NCBI GenBank assembly: GCA_964611185.1
Contig: CAZSXE010000010.1
Coordinates: forward strand, 1-62,116
Length of the DNA: 62,116 bases
Origin: CAAGNP01 sp964611185
GTDB taxonomy: Bacteria > Bacteroidota > Bacteroidia > Bacteroidales > UBA932
Reading direction: 5' to 3'
The notes under the pieces were generated by a model. The model was not told the DNA's origin. It saw nothing but the letters and a program-made list of their open reading frames with translations, and searched no databases. Below, piece by piece: positions 33,055-42,295 of the stretch. The position numbers were made by a program, and so were the translations under genes. Every line of letters starts with the position of its first letter. Within the stretch, counting starts at the first letter, position 1.

Positions 33055-34123
33055 ATCCTATAACCTCTTTTAAATTCATATATGTCCTTTTCATCTTGGA
33101 GTACTCTTCCTTAACTATAAATTCATCTTTCTTATCTAAATAATTATGGACAGGAAAAGATGTATAATTACTTTCAAGTTTACCTCTGAGAGCACACCAA
33201 ATATAATCGGCATGGCTATCTATAATGGTAGTCAGTCCCCTTATGTCTTTCACAAGTTTTATAGTAAAAACCATGCCAAGCTGGGTATTCAGTATGCTCA
33301 TATTCGATATGTAATTTCCTAATGAATAGGCAGTTACTGACAGTATTTCACCTTCATCGCCGTAATCAATTTCTACCGGTTCTATGACATGCGGATGGGT
33401 ACCTATAATAACTGACACCCCATTTCTAATCAACATACGCTTCCACATTCTCTGGCCGGAAGTGGTACCTGTTGAATATTCTTCACCCCAATGAGGAAGG
33501 GCGATAATCATATCGGCATTTTCAGAATGGGCCTTTTCGATATATTTTTTAACCATAACAGAATCCATTCTATTTACGAAAATCTCTTTAGAATAGCCGT
33601 TGGATGTATATGTGAAGTTAATAAAAGCGATTTTAATCCCTTTAACGGTGACAAAAAACGGGTTGTTTTCCTCCATGCTTTTTCTATCGCGATATAAACC
33701 CATATATGAAGCACCCATTTTTTCGTAAGTTTCCATGGTGGCGACAGCCCCCGGTGTCCCTTTATCGAACACATGATTGTTTGCGCATAGAAAGAGATCT
33801 ATCCCTGATCGTTTAGCCTCAAGAGGCAATGATGAAGGGGCTGAGAATGAGGGATATCCCGAGTATGGGGGGAGTCCGCAAGGAAATTCGAGATTAGCCA
33901 CAGAATAATCTGCTCCGGAGATAATATCATCCATCCTGCTAAAATATGAGGAGTAGTCGTATGATTCGGGAAGAAGTGTGTCTTTGCCGGGGATGAGAGC
34001 GGCTTTAAGCTGCTTGGTGTGCTGCATAATATCCCCTATAAAAGCAATTGAAATCGTATCCTGACCCCGTAGTGTTGAAAAAACATTTAGAAATAATAAA
34101 ATCGAAATGGTGTATTTTCTCAT
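33044..34123 (-). CDS. CapA-like metallophosphatase-fold protein
   Basis: The 359-residue protein has a signal peptide (about 1-20, ending LRGQ) and the PGA_cap/CapA metallophosphatase-fold motifs in order: FIGDIMQHT, SVANLEFP, LCANNHVFDKG, PHWGEEY and IGTHPHVIEPVE. CapA proteins take part in poly-gamma-glutamate capsule synthesis, but many single-gene homologues, as here without capB/capC, have unknown substrates. It overlaps phoH by 11 nt and follows the DUF389 gene after 6 nt. Confidence 0.88.
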   Translation of the reverse strand: MRKYTISILLFLNVFSTLRGQDTISIAFIGDIMQHTKQLKAALIPGKDTLLPESYDYSSYFSRMDDIISGADYSVANLEFPCGLPPYSGYPSFSAPSSLPLEAKRSGIDLFLCANNHVFDKGTPGAVATMETYEKMGASYMGLYRDRKSMEENNPFFVTVKGIKIAFINFTYTSNGYSKEIFVNRMDSVMVKKYIEKAHSENADMIIALPHWGEEYSTGTTSGQRMWKRMLIRNGVSVIIGTHPHVIEPVEIDYGDEGEILSVTAYSLGNYISNMSILNTQLGMVFTIKLVKDIRGLTTIIDSHADYIWCALRGKLESNYTSFPVHNYLDKKDEFIVKEEYSKMKRTYMNLKEVIGYGK

Positions 34124-34129
34124 CTGCTG

Positions 34130-35488
34130 TTATTTTTGAACTATTATTAAATTACTGAAATCAAGACGAATAGAGAGCCATTCCCGTAATTTATTCAATT
34201 CTGATTCATCAATTTCATTCTTAAACTTTACAATAAGAATTATTTGTTCAGTAGAATCAAATGTAGCAGGGTTTATTTCAGCACCTCGTGCAATGGAGAA
34301 AGATACCATGCCGGGGTATTGGGCGATTATTTCACGAGCTATCTGCTTGTAAGGCAGCTCTTTAGTTTTGAGAGCTTTGATGTCGTTTTCCATCTGAGCT
34401 ATAAGCTGTTCTCTCTGTTTGATCTCCATATCATTCCTCTCAAAAATACTTTGAACCACAGCTTTTTCTGTGACTTCATTCTTAAATGATGCTACATTCT
34501 GTTTTATAGTTACTTGTTCTCTTTTTATGCCGTAACTCTCGGCAGAACGGTAGAGCATCTCTGTCTCGCCATCACTCAGAGCCTCACCTGCTATAGATAA
34601 TTCTATGGTTGGTGGCTTGACACGGTGGTTTATGAAATGGTCGTATATGTAACTTTTTGAAAGAGTTTTATTCGTCTCTATAAACTGTCTTGCAGTCTGG
34701 TTGAAATTGTTCTCCTTGATTACAACTACGGCGGAATAGATACTTGGTGTGATAAGAAGGAGGGTAAATATGGTAATGGTCCTGTTTACCCTTTTCTGCT
34801 TTTCGGAATCTGCAAAATGTGTTACAGGATATTTAAGATATTTAACAGTGAGGAAAGTAGCAAGTGAAATAAAAACACAGTTTATGAAAAATAGATATAG
34901 TGCACCGAAAAAATATGAAAGTTTCCATGAGGCAATACCGAAACCGGCAGTACAAAGAGGAGGCATCAAGGCAGTCGCTATCGCCACTCCTGCAAAAACG
35001 GTCCCCTTCTCCTTTTTACTGATTTCAAGTATTCCGGCCAGGCCTCCGAACAGAGCTATAAGGACATCGAAAATGGTAGGGTTTGTCCTTGCAAGCAATT
35101 CGGTGGGATTATCAAGCTTCAATGGTGATAATAAAAAATAGAGAGTAGAGACGAAGAGACATATAATCACCATAATAAGTAAATTCAAGGAAGCTTTGCG
35201 TAAGAGTGCTGTGTCGTAAACTCCAATACTGTACCCTATTGCTAATATCGGCCCCATTAATGGAGATATTAACATGGCACCTATGATGACAGGGATGGAA
35301 TTTACATTTAAACCGACAGATGCAATTACTATGGCAAAAGCGAGAATATATGCATTCGGACCTTTGAAGAATATGTTCTTTTTTATGTATTCGCTTGAGG
35401 CTGTGGTATCTATATGCCCTGTAAGAACCGTTACTTCTTTAACTTGTATCCAAATATTCTTAAAAAAATTATTAAGTTTATTCTCCAT
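34130..35488 (-). CDS. DUF389 (TIGR00341) membrane protein
   Basis: The frame extends to 35545, but ATG 35488 (MENKLNNFF) gives the usual N-terminus, so I take 452 residues. About six hydrophobic helices (residues 40-265) contain family motifs such as FKGPNAYILAFAIVIASVGLN, AMLISPLMGPILAIG and TALMPPLCTAGFG. A soluble C-terminal region follows with a predicted coiled coil (EQLIAQMENDIKALK). Function is unknown; a transporter or channel role is only guessed. It is the first gene of the DUF389-capA-phoH group, divergent from the SPOR lipoprotein. Confidence 0.88.
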   Translation of the reverse strand: MENKLNNFFKNIWIQVKEVTVLTGHIDTTASSEYIKKNIFFKGPNAYILAFAIVIASVGLNVNSIPVIIGAMLISPLMGPILAIGYSIGVYDTALLRKASLNLLIMVIICLFVSTLYFLLSPLKLDNPTELLARTNPTIFDVLIALFGGLAGILEISKKEKGTVFAGVAIATALMPPLCTAGFGIASWKLSYFFGALYLFFINCVFISLATFLTVKYLKYPVTHFADSEKQKRVNRTITIFTLLLITPSIYSAVVVIKENNFNQTARQFIETNKTLSKSYIYDHFINHRVKPPTIELSIAGEALSDGETEMLYRSAESYGIKREQVTIKQNVASFKNEVTEKAVVQSIFERNDMEIKQREQLIAQMENDIKALKTKELPYKQIAREIIAQYPGMVSFSIARGAEINPATFDSTEQIILIVKFKNEIDESELNKLREWLSIRLDFSNLIIVQK

Positions 35489-35531
35489 AAGCTTTAAAAT
35501 ATAAATATTAGAATGTAAATATACATTTTTT

Positions 35532-35561
35532 TTGACTTCAGACATAATTTACTTACTTTTG
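35532..35561 (+). promoter_or_regulatory. Promoter of the SPOR lipoprotein gene
   Basis: TTG (35532-35534, within TTTGAC) and TACTTTTG (35554-35561) with a 19-nt spacer give one of the best Bacteroidota promoters in the window, 29 nt before the ATG. Confidence 0.65.
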
Positions 35562-35590
35562 TTGAATAACTCAGAAAACAATTATCAATT

Positions 35591-36070
35591 ATGAAAACTG
35601 TAAGATTACTATCAGTACTTCTAATTGCGGTGACTATGTTGTCAAGCTGCGATTTCTTTCGTTCTATTTTAGGCAAGCCTACATCCAAGGATATTGAAAG
35701 GATGAAGATAGAAGCAGCAGCTCAGGCAAAAAAGCAGAGACAGTTAGATTCCATAAACAGAGCTAAGGCTGAGGCTGATGCCATTGCTGCGCAGCAGCTC
35801 GAATCTTTAAAAACCCTTAATGATAAGTATTATATCATAATAGGGAGTTTTAAAGTAGAGGATAATGCTACCAGAATGTATGCTTTGTTAGAAAAAAACG
35901 GATATACTCCTAAAACCATCCGTTTTAAAAACGGTTTTGATCTTGTTTCGGTAGCATCATTTAATGATTACCACAAGGCTTTTGCAGAGCTTGATCAGCT
36001 GCGCGCTTTGGAATTTTGTCCCGAGGATGTTTGGATTTACGGGGTTGATCAAAAATTGCACGAAGAGTAG
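35591..36070 (+). CDS. SPOR domain lipoprotein
   Basis: The 159-residue protein has a lipoprotein signal (lipobox LSSC, Cys20), an Ala/Lys/Gln-rich helical linker (about 30-72) and a C-terminal SPOR domain (about 78-155). The SPOR domain shows YYIIIGSFKVEDNATRM and the second repeat FDLVSVASFNDYHKA. SPOR domains bind denuded peptidoglycan at division sites. It is followed by gcvT after 39 nt with no functional link evident. Confidence 0.9.
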   Translation: MKTVRLLSVLLIAVTMLSSCDFFRSILGKPTSKDIERMKIEAAAQAKKQRQLDSINRAKAEADAIAAQQLESLKTLNDKYYIIIGSFKVEDNATRMYALLEKNGYTPKTIRFKNGFDLVSVASFNDYHKAFAELDQLRALEFCPEDVWIYGVDQKLHEE

Positions 36071-36109
36071 AAATTATTCTTTTAAAACATATAAATTTAT
36101 TAATAAGTG

Positions 36110-37216
36110 ATGAAAACTACAGCATTCACTCAGAAGCACATTGCTTTGGGTGCAAAGATGGTACCTTTTGCAGGATATAATATGCCTGTCGAGTATGTCG
36201 GTATCACAGAAGAACACAATACTGTCCGTAACGGAGTCGGTGTATTTGATGTTTCCCACATGGGAGAGATTTGGGCTAAAGGTCCTAATGCCCTCCCTTT
36301 TTTACAATATGTTAGTTCAAACGATGTATCCACTTTATTCCCCGGGAAAATCCAATATACTTGTTTTCCTAACGGTAAAGGGGGGATAGTAGATGATTTT
36401 CTTCTGTATTGTGTTGACTCTCAGACATATCTTTTAGTAGTCAATGCAGCTAATGTAGAAAAAGACTGGAATCATCTCTACTCGATAGCTCCGAAATTCG
36501 GCCTCACTCCCGGGAAGGAGCTTTATAACGCTTCCGATGAGATCTGTCAGTTAGCTGTACAGGGTCCCAAGGCTATAGAAGCTATGCAGAAAATATGCGA
36601 TGAAGATATTATGAGTATGGAATATTATACTTTTAAGAAGTTGACCATAGGCGGAGTTAAAAATGCTATTTTCTCTATTACAGGTTATACGGGAGCAGGC
36701 GGATGTGAGATTTATGTGGCAAATGAGGATGCGGACAAGCTATGGAAGGCTGTTTTTGAGGCAGGAGCTGAATTTGGCATTAAGCCGATAGGGTTAGGAG
36801 CAAGAGATACCCTCAGACTTGAAATGGGCTTTTGTCTCTATGGCAATGATATAGACGACACTACATCCCCTCTTGAAGCAGGTTTGGGATGGATTACCAA
36901 GTTCAACGATGTTAAGGGCGATTTTCTCGACAGAGATTATATGTTAAAACAAAAAGCAGAGGGCTTCAAACATAAACTTGTCGGATTTGAATTGATAGAC
37001 AGAGGTGTCCCCCGTCATAATTATGAAGTTTGCGATGCTCAGGGTAATGTTATAGGTCGTGTTACTTCAGGGACGATGTCTCCATCTTTAAAAATACCTA
37101 TTGGACTTGCTTATGTGAATCCACCATTCAATAAAGTCGATACCGAAATTTTTATAAAAGTTCGCGACAGACTGTTGAAAGCCAAAGTCGTAAAAATCCC
37201 TTTCTATAAGAAATAA
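36110..37216 (+). CDS. gcvT: Aminomethyltransferase (glycine cleavage T protein)
   Basis: GcvT releases ammonia from the aminomethyl-lipoyl H protein and passes the methylene group to tetrahydrofolate. ATG 36110 is preferred over GTG 36107, giving 368 residues. Typical motifs are VPFAGYNMPVEY, VFDVSHMGEI, GGIVDDFLLY, the substrate-binding SITGYTGAGGCEIY and LGARDTLRLEMGFCLYGND. Length is typical. The partner genes gcvH and gcvP are not in this window. Confidence 0.95.
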   Translation: MKTTAFTQKHIALGAKMVPFAGYNMPVEYVGITEEHNTVRNGVGVFDVSHMGEIWAKGPNALPFLQYVSSNDVSTLFPGKIQYTCFPNGKGGIVDDFLLYCVDSQTYLLVVNAANVEKDWNHLYSIAPKFGLTPGKELYNASDEICQLAVQGPKAIEAMQKICDEDIMSMEYYTFKKLTIGGVKNAIFSITGYTGAGGCEIYVANEDADKLWKAVFEAGAEFGIKPIGLGARDTLRLEMGFCLYGNDIDDTTSPLEAGLGWITKFNDVKGDFLDRDYMLKQKAEGFKHKLVGFELIDRGVPRHNYEVCDAQGNVIGRVTSGTMSPSLKIPIGLAYVNPPFNKVDTEIFIKVRDRLLKAKVVKIPFYKK

Positions 37217-37224
37217 TATTATTT

Positions 37225-38553
37225 ATGGCAAGAAAATTGATTATGAGTAGATGTATGTTTAAAAATATATCACTCATAATCTTTTTTTATCTCCTTTCCG
37301 TCTCTTCATTATTTTCACAAAATGTGGAGATAGAGAACAGACTTAGAAAACATGTTCTTTTTTTTACTTCCGATTCTCTCTATGGGAGAAAAGCGGGGAG
37401 CGAAGGGGAAAGAATAGCCTCTGAATATCTTTACAAAGCCCTTTCAGATTACTCTGTAGTGATGACAACCAATAAATCAGGTGAAGATTTTGCCGTGATG
37501 ATGGATGGCGATTCAGTATCATCGAGAAACATAGTGGGGATTATAGAGGGGTATGACACCAAGCTTAAAAACGAATATGTCGTAATAGGTGCAAGTATTG
37601 ATAATGTGGGCACTAATGTATTGAATATAAACGGTAAAGAGATAATGCAGATATTTCCCGGAGCTGATTCCAATGCTTCCGGCCTCGCTTGTCTGATAGA
37701 GGTGGCTCAGAGAATAGCTTCGTCTTCTTTTTTATTCAGGCGCTCCGTAGTAATAGCCGGATTCGGGGCCAAGGAGCTTGCGATGGCGGGATCGTGGTAT
37801 TTTGTAAACAGAGCATTTCCTTTTGTGAAAAACATCTCTATGATGGTGGATATGAATATGTTGGGACGATTGGGCCCTAACAATTATTTTACATATTATA
37901 CCGGTATCCCTTATCGGGATATTAACACAGCTATTGACAGCACATTCAGGCAAGTCTCTTTTATTAAGCCACAGATGGGGACAGGTCAAAGCATTCCATC
38001 TGACTATCTTGCCTTTTATGAACAAAATATACCTGCGGTTTTGTTTACTACGGGTATGCACAGGGATTATCATACCATAAAAGATACCGAAGATCAGCTC
38101 GACTATGAATCTATGGAGAGGATATGTGAATACATATATACTTTTGTAAGAGAAGTCGCCAATAAAGATGAGAAAATAGAGTTAGGAGTGGTGACTGAAA
38201 TCTCTGAAAATGAAGAAGAGACAGTCTATTCTGTTTTTGATATAGATAAAGCTCCCGAATTTTTCCACGGTGATGAAAAGACATTTTTGGAAAGATGGGT
38301 TTACAGCTATCTCAAATACCCTTCTTCGCCCCTTACCATGGGTATTCAAGGGGAGGTAATTGTAGAATTTATAGTGGAGAAAGATGGAAGTGTTTCAAAT
38401 GTAAAGGTGGTTAGAAGTATAGACGACGATCTTGATGCCGAGGCTATAAAAGTAGTATCGGCTTCGCCAAAATGGAAGCCCGGAGTGTTAAAAGGGAGAA
38501 AGGTGCGGGTCAAGTATTCGATACCCATAGAATTTAGACTTAAAAAGAGATAA
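37225..38553 (+). CDS. Degenerate M28 peptidase fused to a TonB C-terminal domain
   Basis: The 442-residue protein has a signal or anchor segment (about 11-31), an M28-type domain (about 35-310) and a TonB_C domain (about 348-438; YSYLKYP, GIQGEVIVEFIVEKDG, PKWKPG, YSIPIEF). The M28 metal site is largely lost. AHYDH is ASIDN (His to Ser124), GADDNASG is GADSNASG (Asp to Ser149), AEE is AKE (Glu to Lys183) and NLDM is DMNM (Asp to Asn211). Only Glu184 and the last His (DYHTIKD, His283) remain. It is thus probably a non-catalytic binding module joined to a periplasmic TonB-like tail. ATG 37243 or 37255 are alternative starts. Confidence 0.85.
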   Translation: MARKLIMSRCMFKNISLIIFFYLLSVSSLFSQNVEIENRLRKHVLFFTSDSLYGRKAGSEGERIASEYLYKALSDYSVVMTTNKSGEDFAVMMDGDSVSSRNIVGIIEGYDTKLKNEYVVIGASIDNVGTNVLNINGKEIMQIFPGADSNASGLACLIEVAQRIASSSFLFRRSVVIAGFGAKELAMAGSWYFVNRAFPFVKNISMMVDMNMLGRLGPNNYFTYYTGIPYRDINTAIDSTFRQVSFIKPQMGTGQSIPSDYLAFYEQNIPAVLFTTGMHRDYHTIKDTEDQLDYESMERICEYIYTFVREVANKDEKIELGVVTEISENEEETVYSVFDIDKAPEFFHGDEKTFLERWVYSYLKYPSSPLTMGIQGEVIVEFIVEKDGSVSNVKVVRSIDDDLDAEAIKVVSASPKWKPGVLKGRKVRVKYSIPIEFRLKKR

Positions 38554-38569
38554 ATTTTCTTTTTTTCCA

Positions 38570-38577
38570 TATCTTTG
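38570..38577 (+). promoter_or_regulatory. leuS -7 box
   Basis: TATCTTTG matches TAnnTTTG and lies 34 nt upstream of the leuS ATG, in the short gap after the M28-TonB gene. Confidence 0.5.
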
Positions 38578-38611
38578 CTCTCTTATAATAATAAAGAAAG
38601 TAAAGTAAGAA

Positions 38612-41374
38612 ATGGAGTATAATTTTTCCGAAATAGAAAAGAAATGGCAGGCTCGATGGGCCAAAGAGAGAACATTCTCTGTTAATGTAGATTCCTCTAA
38701 GCCCAAGTATTATGTTTTAGATATGTTTCCTTACCCTTCCGGGGCGGGATTGCATGTGGGGCATCCCCTTGGGTATATCGCCAGTGACATATACAGCAGA
38801 TATAAAAGGCTGAAAGGCTTTAATGTATTGCACCCGATGGGGTACGACGCCTTCGGTCTTCCTGCCGAGCAGTATGCCATCCAGACAGGGAAACACCCTG
38901 AGCAGACGACAGAGTTAAACATTCTCAGGTACCGTCAGCAGATGGACAGAATCGGATTTTCTTACGATTGGTCACGAGAAATCAAGACTTGCGACCCTGA
39001 TTATTATAAATGGACACAATGGACATTCCTTCAAATGTTTAACCATTGGTACAATAAAAAATCTGATAAAGCCGAACCTATTTCAGAGCTTGAAAAAATA
39101 TTTTCCGCCGAAGGCAATGCTTCCGTTGATGCAGCTTCTTCTGAAGTTGAGATTTTTACCTCTTCGCAATGGGCTTCGTTTGACGAGGGTAAAAAAAGCG
39201 ACATATTGATGAAATACAGGATTGCTTACCAGGGAGAGACCTCGGTCAATTGGTGCCCTGAGCTTGGTACCGTCCTTGCAAATGACGAGGTGAAGGAGGG
39301 CTATTCTGTCAGAGGAGGACACCCTGTGGAGCAGAAAAAAATGAAGCAATGGCAATTGAGAGTTTCTGCTTATGCCGAGAGACTGCTTCAAGGGATAGAA
39401 TCTCTCGAATGGACAGATTCTCTGAAAGATATGCAGCGAAACTGGATAGGTAAATCCCAGGGAGCAGAAGTCGTCTTTAAAGTAAGCAACGGCGATTGCG
39501 ATTATGACATGACGATTTTTACGACCCGCGCTGATACTATTTTCGGTGTTACATTTATGGTGCTTGCCCCTGAAAGCGAATGGGTGGACATTCTTACTAC
39601 TTCTTGTCAGAAAGAGGAAGTAGATGAATATCTTTCCATGGCTAAGAAAAAAACTGAGCGCGAGAGGATGGCGGAAACGAGAAAGGTAACCGGTGTTTTT
39701 TCCGGCTCTTATGCTTTGAATCCGCTTACCGGTAATAAAGTCCCTATTTGGATATCTGAATATGTTCTTGCAGGGTATGGTACGGGAGCTATAATGGCTG
39801 TTCCGGCACATGACAGCAGGGACTATGCTTTTGCAAGACATTTTAATTTGCCTATTATACCACTGATTGAGGGGTGCGACATATCTACTGAGAGCTTCGA
39901 TGCCAAAGAGGGAATTATGTGTAATTCAGGTTTCTTAAGCGGAATGTCGGTTAGCGAGGCTATTCCTGCGGCAATAGAAAAAGTGGAGGCAATGGGTATT
40001 GGAAAAAGAAAAATTAATTATCGTCTGAGAGATGCAATTTTCTCGCGACAGAGGTATTGGGGAGAGCCTTTCCCGATTTATTACAAGGATGGAATACCTA
40101 CTCCGATGCCTGAGGAAGAGCTTCCTCTTCGATTGCCGGAGGTGGATAAATTTCTTCCGACCGAAAGCGGCGAGCCTCCATTGGCCAGAGCCGAGAATTG
40201 GACTTATCACGGATACCCCCTTGAAACAAGTACTATGCCCGGTTTTGCAGGAAGTAGCGCGTATTACCTCAGATATATGGACCCTCATAATGATTCGGCT
40301 CTTGTGGGGAAGGAAGTGGATGAATATTGGAAAAATGTCGATTTGTACATCGGAGGTACCGAGCATGCAACAGGACATTTGATATACTCTCGTTTTTGGA
40401 ACAAATTTTTATTTGATCTCGGATATGTGTGTGAAGATGAGCCATTTAAAAAGCTGATTAATCAAGGGATGATTCAAGGAAGATCGAATTTCGTATATAG
40501 AATCAAAAATACCAACACATTTGTATCTTATGGATTAAAAGATAGTTATGATACTACTGAAATACATGTAGATGTAAACATAGTACATAACGATCGTCTT
40601 GATACTGAGGCGTTTAAAAAATGGATGCCCGATTTTGCCGATGCGGAGTTTATCCTTGAGGGTGAAGAATATGTTTGCGGGTGGGCGGTTGAAAAGATGA
40701 GTAAATCTATGTTTAATGTGGTTAATCCGGATCAGGTATGTTTTGATTATGGAGCTGATACTTTAAGAATGTATGAGATGTTCCTCGGCCCGCTGGAGCA
40801 ATCAAAGCCGTGGGATACTAAGGGTATTGACGGAGTACACAGGTTTTTAAGGAAACTATGGAGACTTTATTATAAAAATGAAGAATTTATAGTAACGGAC
40901 AGATCCGCCTCCTCGCAGGAGTTGAAAGTTCTACATCGTCTTATATATAAAGTTCAAAGTGATATTGAAACATTTTCTTTCAATACTTCGGTGAGTGCGT
41001 TTATGATTGCAGTGAACGAGTTGTCGGACTTGAAATGCGACAGTAGGGAGATACTTGAACAGCTCGTGGTTCTTCTCTCTCCTTTTGCTCCCCATATTAG
41101 TGAAGAATTGTGGGAGGCTCTCGGACACGGAAAGAGCGTATCCTTTGCCTCTTTTCCGAAATATGAAGAATCTTTTACTGTTGAAAACTTGTTTGAATAT
41201 CCTGTTTCATTTAACGGGAAGATGAGATTTAAAATTTCTCTTTCAAAAAGTCTTTCTTCAAAGGAGGTAGAGGCGATTATTCTTGCAGATTCAAATACAA
41301 TTAAGTATCTTGCAGGGGCAAGGGTGAAGAAGGTAATAGTGGTTCCATCCAAGATTATTAATATTGTTTATTAA
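38612..41374 (+). CDS. leuS: Leucine--tRNA ligase
   Basis: LeuS charges tRNA-Leu and edits mischarged products. The 920-residue protein has HIGH as HVGH (in PYPSGAGLHVGHPLGY), an editing CP1 domain (TTRADTIFGVTFMVLAPE and GTGAIMAVPAHDSRDYAFA) and KMSKS (KMSKSMFN) near residue 697. A C-terminal anticodon-binding region (PFAPHISEELWEALG) follows. Length and motifs are normal for Bacteroidota. It is followed after 9 nt by two YitT genes. Confidence 0.97.
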   Translation: MEYNFSEIEKKWQARWAKERTFSVNVDSSKPKYYVLDMFPYPSGAGLHVGHPLGYIASDIYSRYKRLKGFNVLHPMGYDAFGLPAEQYAIQTGKHPEQTTELNILRYRQQMDRIGFSYDWSREIKTCDPDYYKWTQWTFLQMFNHWYNKKSDKAEPISELEKIFSAEGNASVDAASSEVEIFTSSQWASFDEGKKSDILMKYRIAYQGETSVNWCPELGTVLANDEVKEGYSVRGGHPVEQKKMKQWQLRVSAYAERLLQGIESLEWTDSLKDMQRNWIGKSQGAEVVFKVSNGDCDYDMTIFTTRADTIFGVTFMVLAPESEWVDILTTSCQKEEVDEYLSMAKKKTERERMAETRKVTGVFSGSYALNPLTGNKVPIWISEYVLAGYGTGAIMAVPAHDSRDYAFARHFNLPIIPLIEGCDISTESFDAKEGIMCNSGFLSGMSVSEAIPAAIEKVEAMGIGKRKINYRLRDAIFSRQRYWGEPFPIYYKDGIPTPMPEEELPLRLPEVDKFLPTESGEPPLARAENWTYHGYPLETSTMPGFAGSSAYYLRYMDPHNDSALVGKEVDEYWKNVDLYIGGTEHATGHLIYSRFWNKFLFDLGYVCEDEPFKKLINQGMIQGRSNFVYRIKNTNTFVSYGLKDSYDTTEIHVDVNIVHNDRLDTEAFKKWMPDFADAEFILEGEEYVCGWAVEKMSKSMFNVVNPDQVCFDYGADTLRMYEMFLGPLEQSKPWDTKGIDGVHRFLRKLWRLYYKNEEFIVTDRSASSQELKVLHRLIYKVQSDIETFSFNTSVSAFMIAVNELSDLKCDSREILEQLVVLLSPFAPHISEELWEALGHGKSVSFASFPKYEESFTVENLFEYPVSFNGKMRFKISLSKSLSSKEVEAIILADSNTIKYLAGARVKKVIVVPSKIINIVY

Positions 41375-41383
41375 ACGGGTATT

Positions 41384-42295
41384 ATGACAGGAAAGTCGGT
41401 TTTGATTACCTTTAAGGAGTATTTCATAATTACAATAGGAATTTTTCTTTATTGTATAAGCTGGACCTCTTTTCTTATCCCCAACGGGATAGCAGGAGGA
41501 GGGGTCACAGGTCTCGCTTCTGTCATTTTTTATGCTACTGATGGCTTGATACCTGTTTCATATATGTATTTTGCCATTAATACCTGTTTAGTCATTATAG
41601 GGACCATAATTTTAGGGAAGGGCTTCGGGGCTAAGACTATTTATTGTATAATCTTAGCCACTCTTATGCTCAGGTTCCTTCCCGATTTAATAACATGGAG
41701 CTCCGATATAGATGAATCATTTATCAATTCTCTCATCGGAGGTTCGATAGGGGGGATAGGAATATATATTGTTTTTTCTCAGGGCGGAAGTACGGGAGGG
41801 ACAGACATAATTGCTCTCGTAATAGCCAAATATAAGGAAGTTTCTCCGGGGAGAGTTTTTCTTTATTGTGATCTCATAATCATAGGTTCTATCATTTTTC
41901 TTCCCGATAAGGGGCTTCAGGATGTAGTATATGGCTATATTCAGATGGTTTCGTTTTCATATACTCTTGATCTGTTGCTTACCGGAAATAAGCAATCAGT
42001 CCAAATTCTTGTTTTTTCTCAGAAATATGAAGAGATTGCCGATATGGTAGTTAATACCATGGGAAGAGGTGTCACTGCTTTCAGCGCCACCGGCTGGTAT
42101 TCCAAAACAGACAATAAAGTATTAATCGTAATATTAAGAAAAAATCAGTTGAGCGAGATCACAAGGCTTATTAAAAGCATTGATAATAAGGCATTTATCT
42201 CGGTTACTCAAGCTATGAGTGTCTATGGAAAAGGGTTTGAACAAATTAAAGAAGGAAAAATAAAATGGAAAAAACATTCTCAAAAATTGCCGTAA
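41384..42295 (+). CDS. YitT family membrane protein 1
   Basis: The 303-residue protein has about five hydrophobic helices in the first 200 residues with YitT hallmarks: SFLIPNGIAGGGVTGLASVI, FSQGGSTGGTDIIA and a C-terminal DUF2179 domain (VLIVILRKNQLSEI). YitT proteins are widespread; transport is suspected but the substrate is unknown. Its 3' end overlaps the next YitT gene by 31 nt, indicating tight coupling and a likely joint complex. Confidence 0.92.
   Translation: MTGKSVLITFKEYFIITIGIFLYCISWTSFLIPNGIAGGGVTGLASVIFYATDGLIPVSYMYFAINTCLVIIGTIILGKGFGAKTIYCIILATLMLRFLPDLITWSSDIDESFINSLIGGSIGGIGIYIVFSQGGSTGGTDIIALVIAKYKEVSPGRVFLYCDLIIIGSIIFLPDKGLQDVVYGYIQMVSFSYTLDLLLTGNKQSVQILVFSQKYEEIADMVVNTMGRGVTAFSATGWYSKTDNKVLIVILRKNQLSEITRLIKSIDNKAFISVTQAMSVYGKGFEQIKEGKIKWKKHSQKLP

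Noticed and set aside
39083..39841. 252-codon minus-strand frame opposite leuS
   Set aside because: It lies wholly within the leuS editing domain on the other strand and shows no family motifs.
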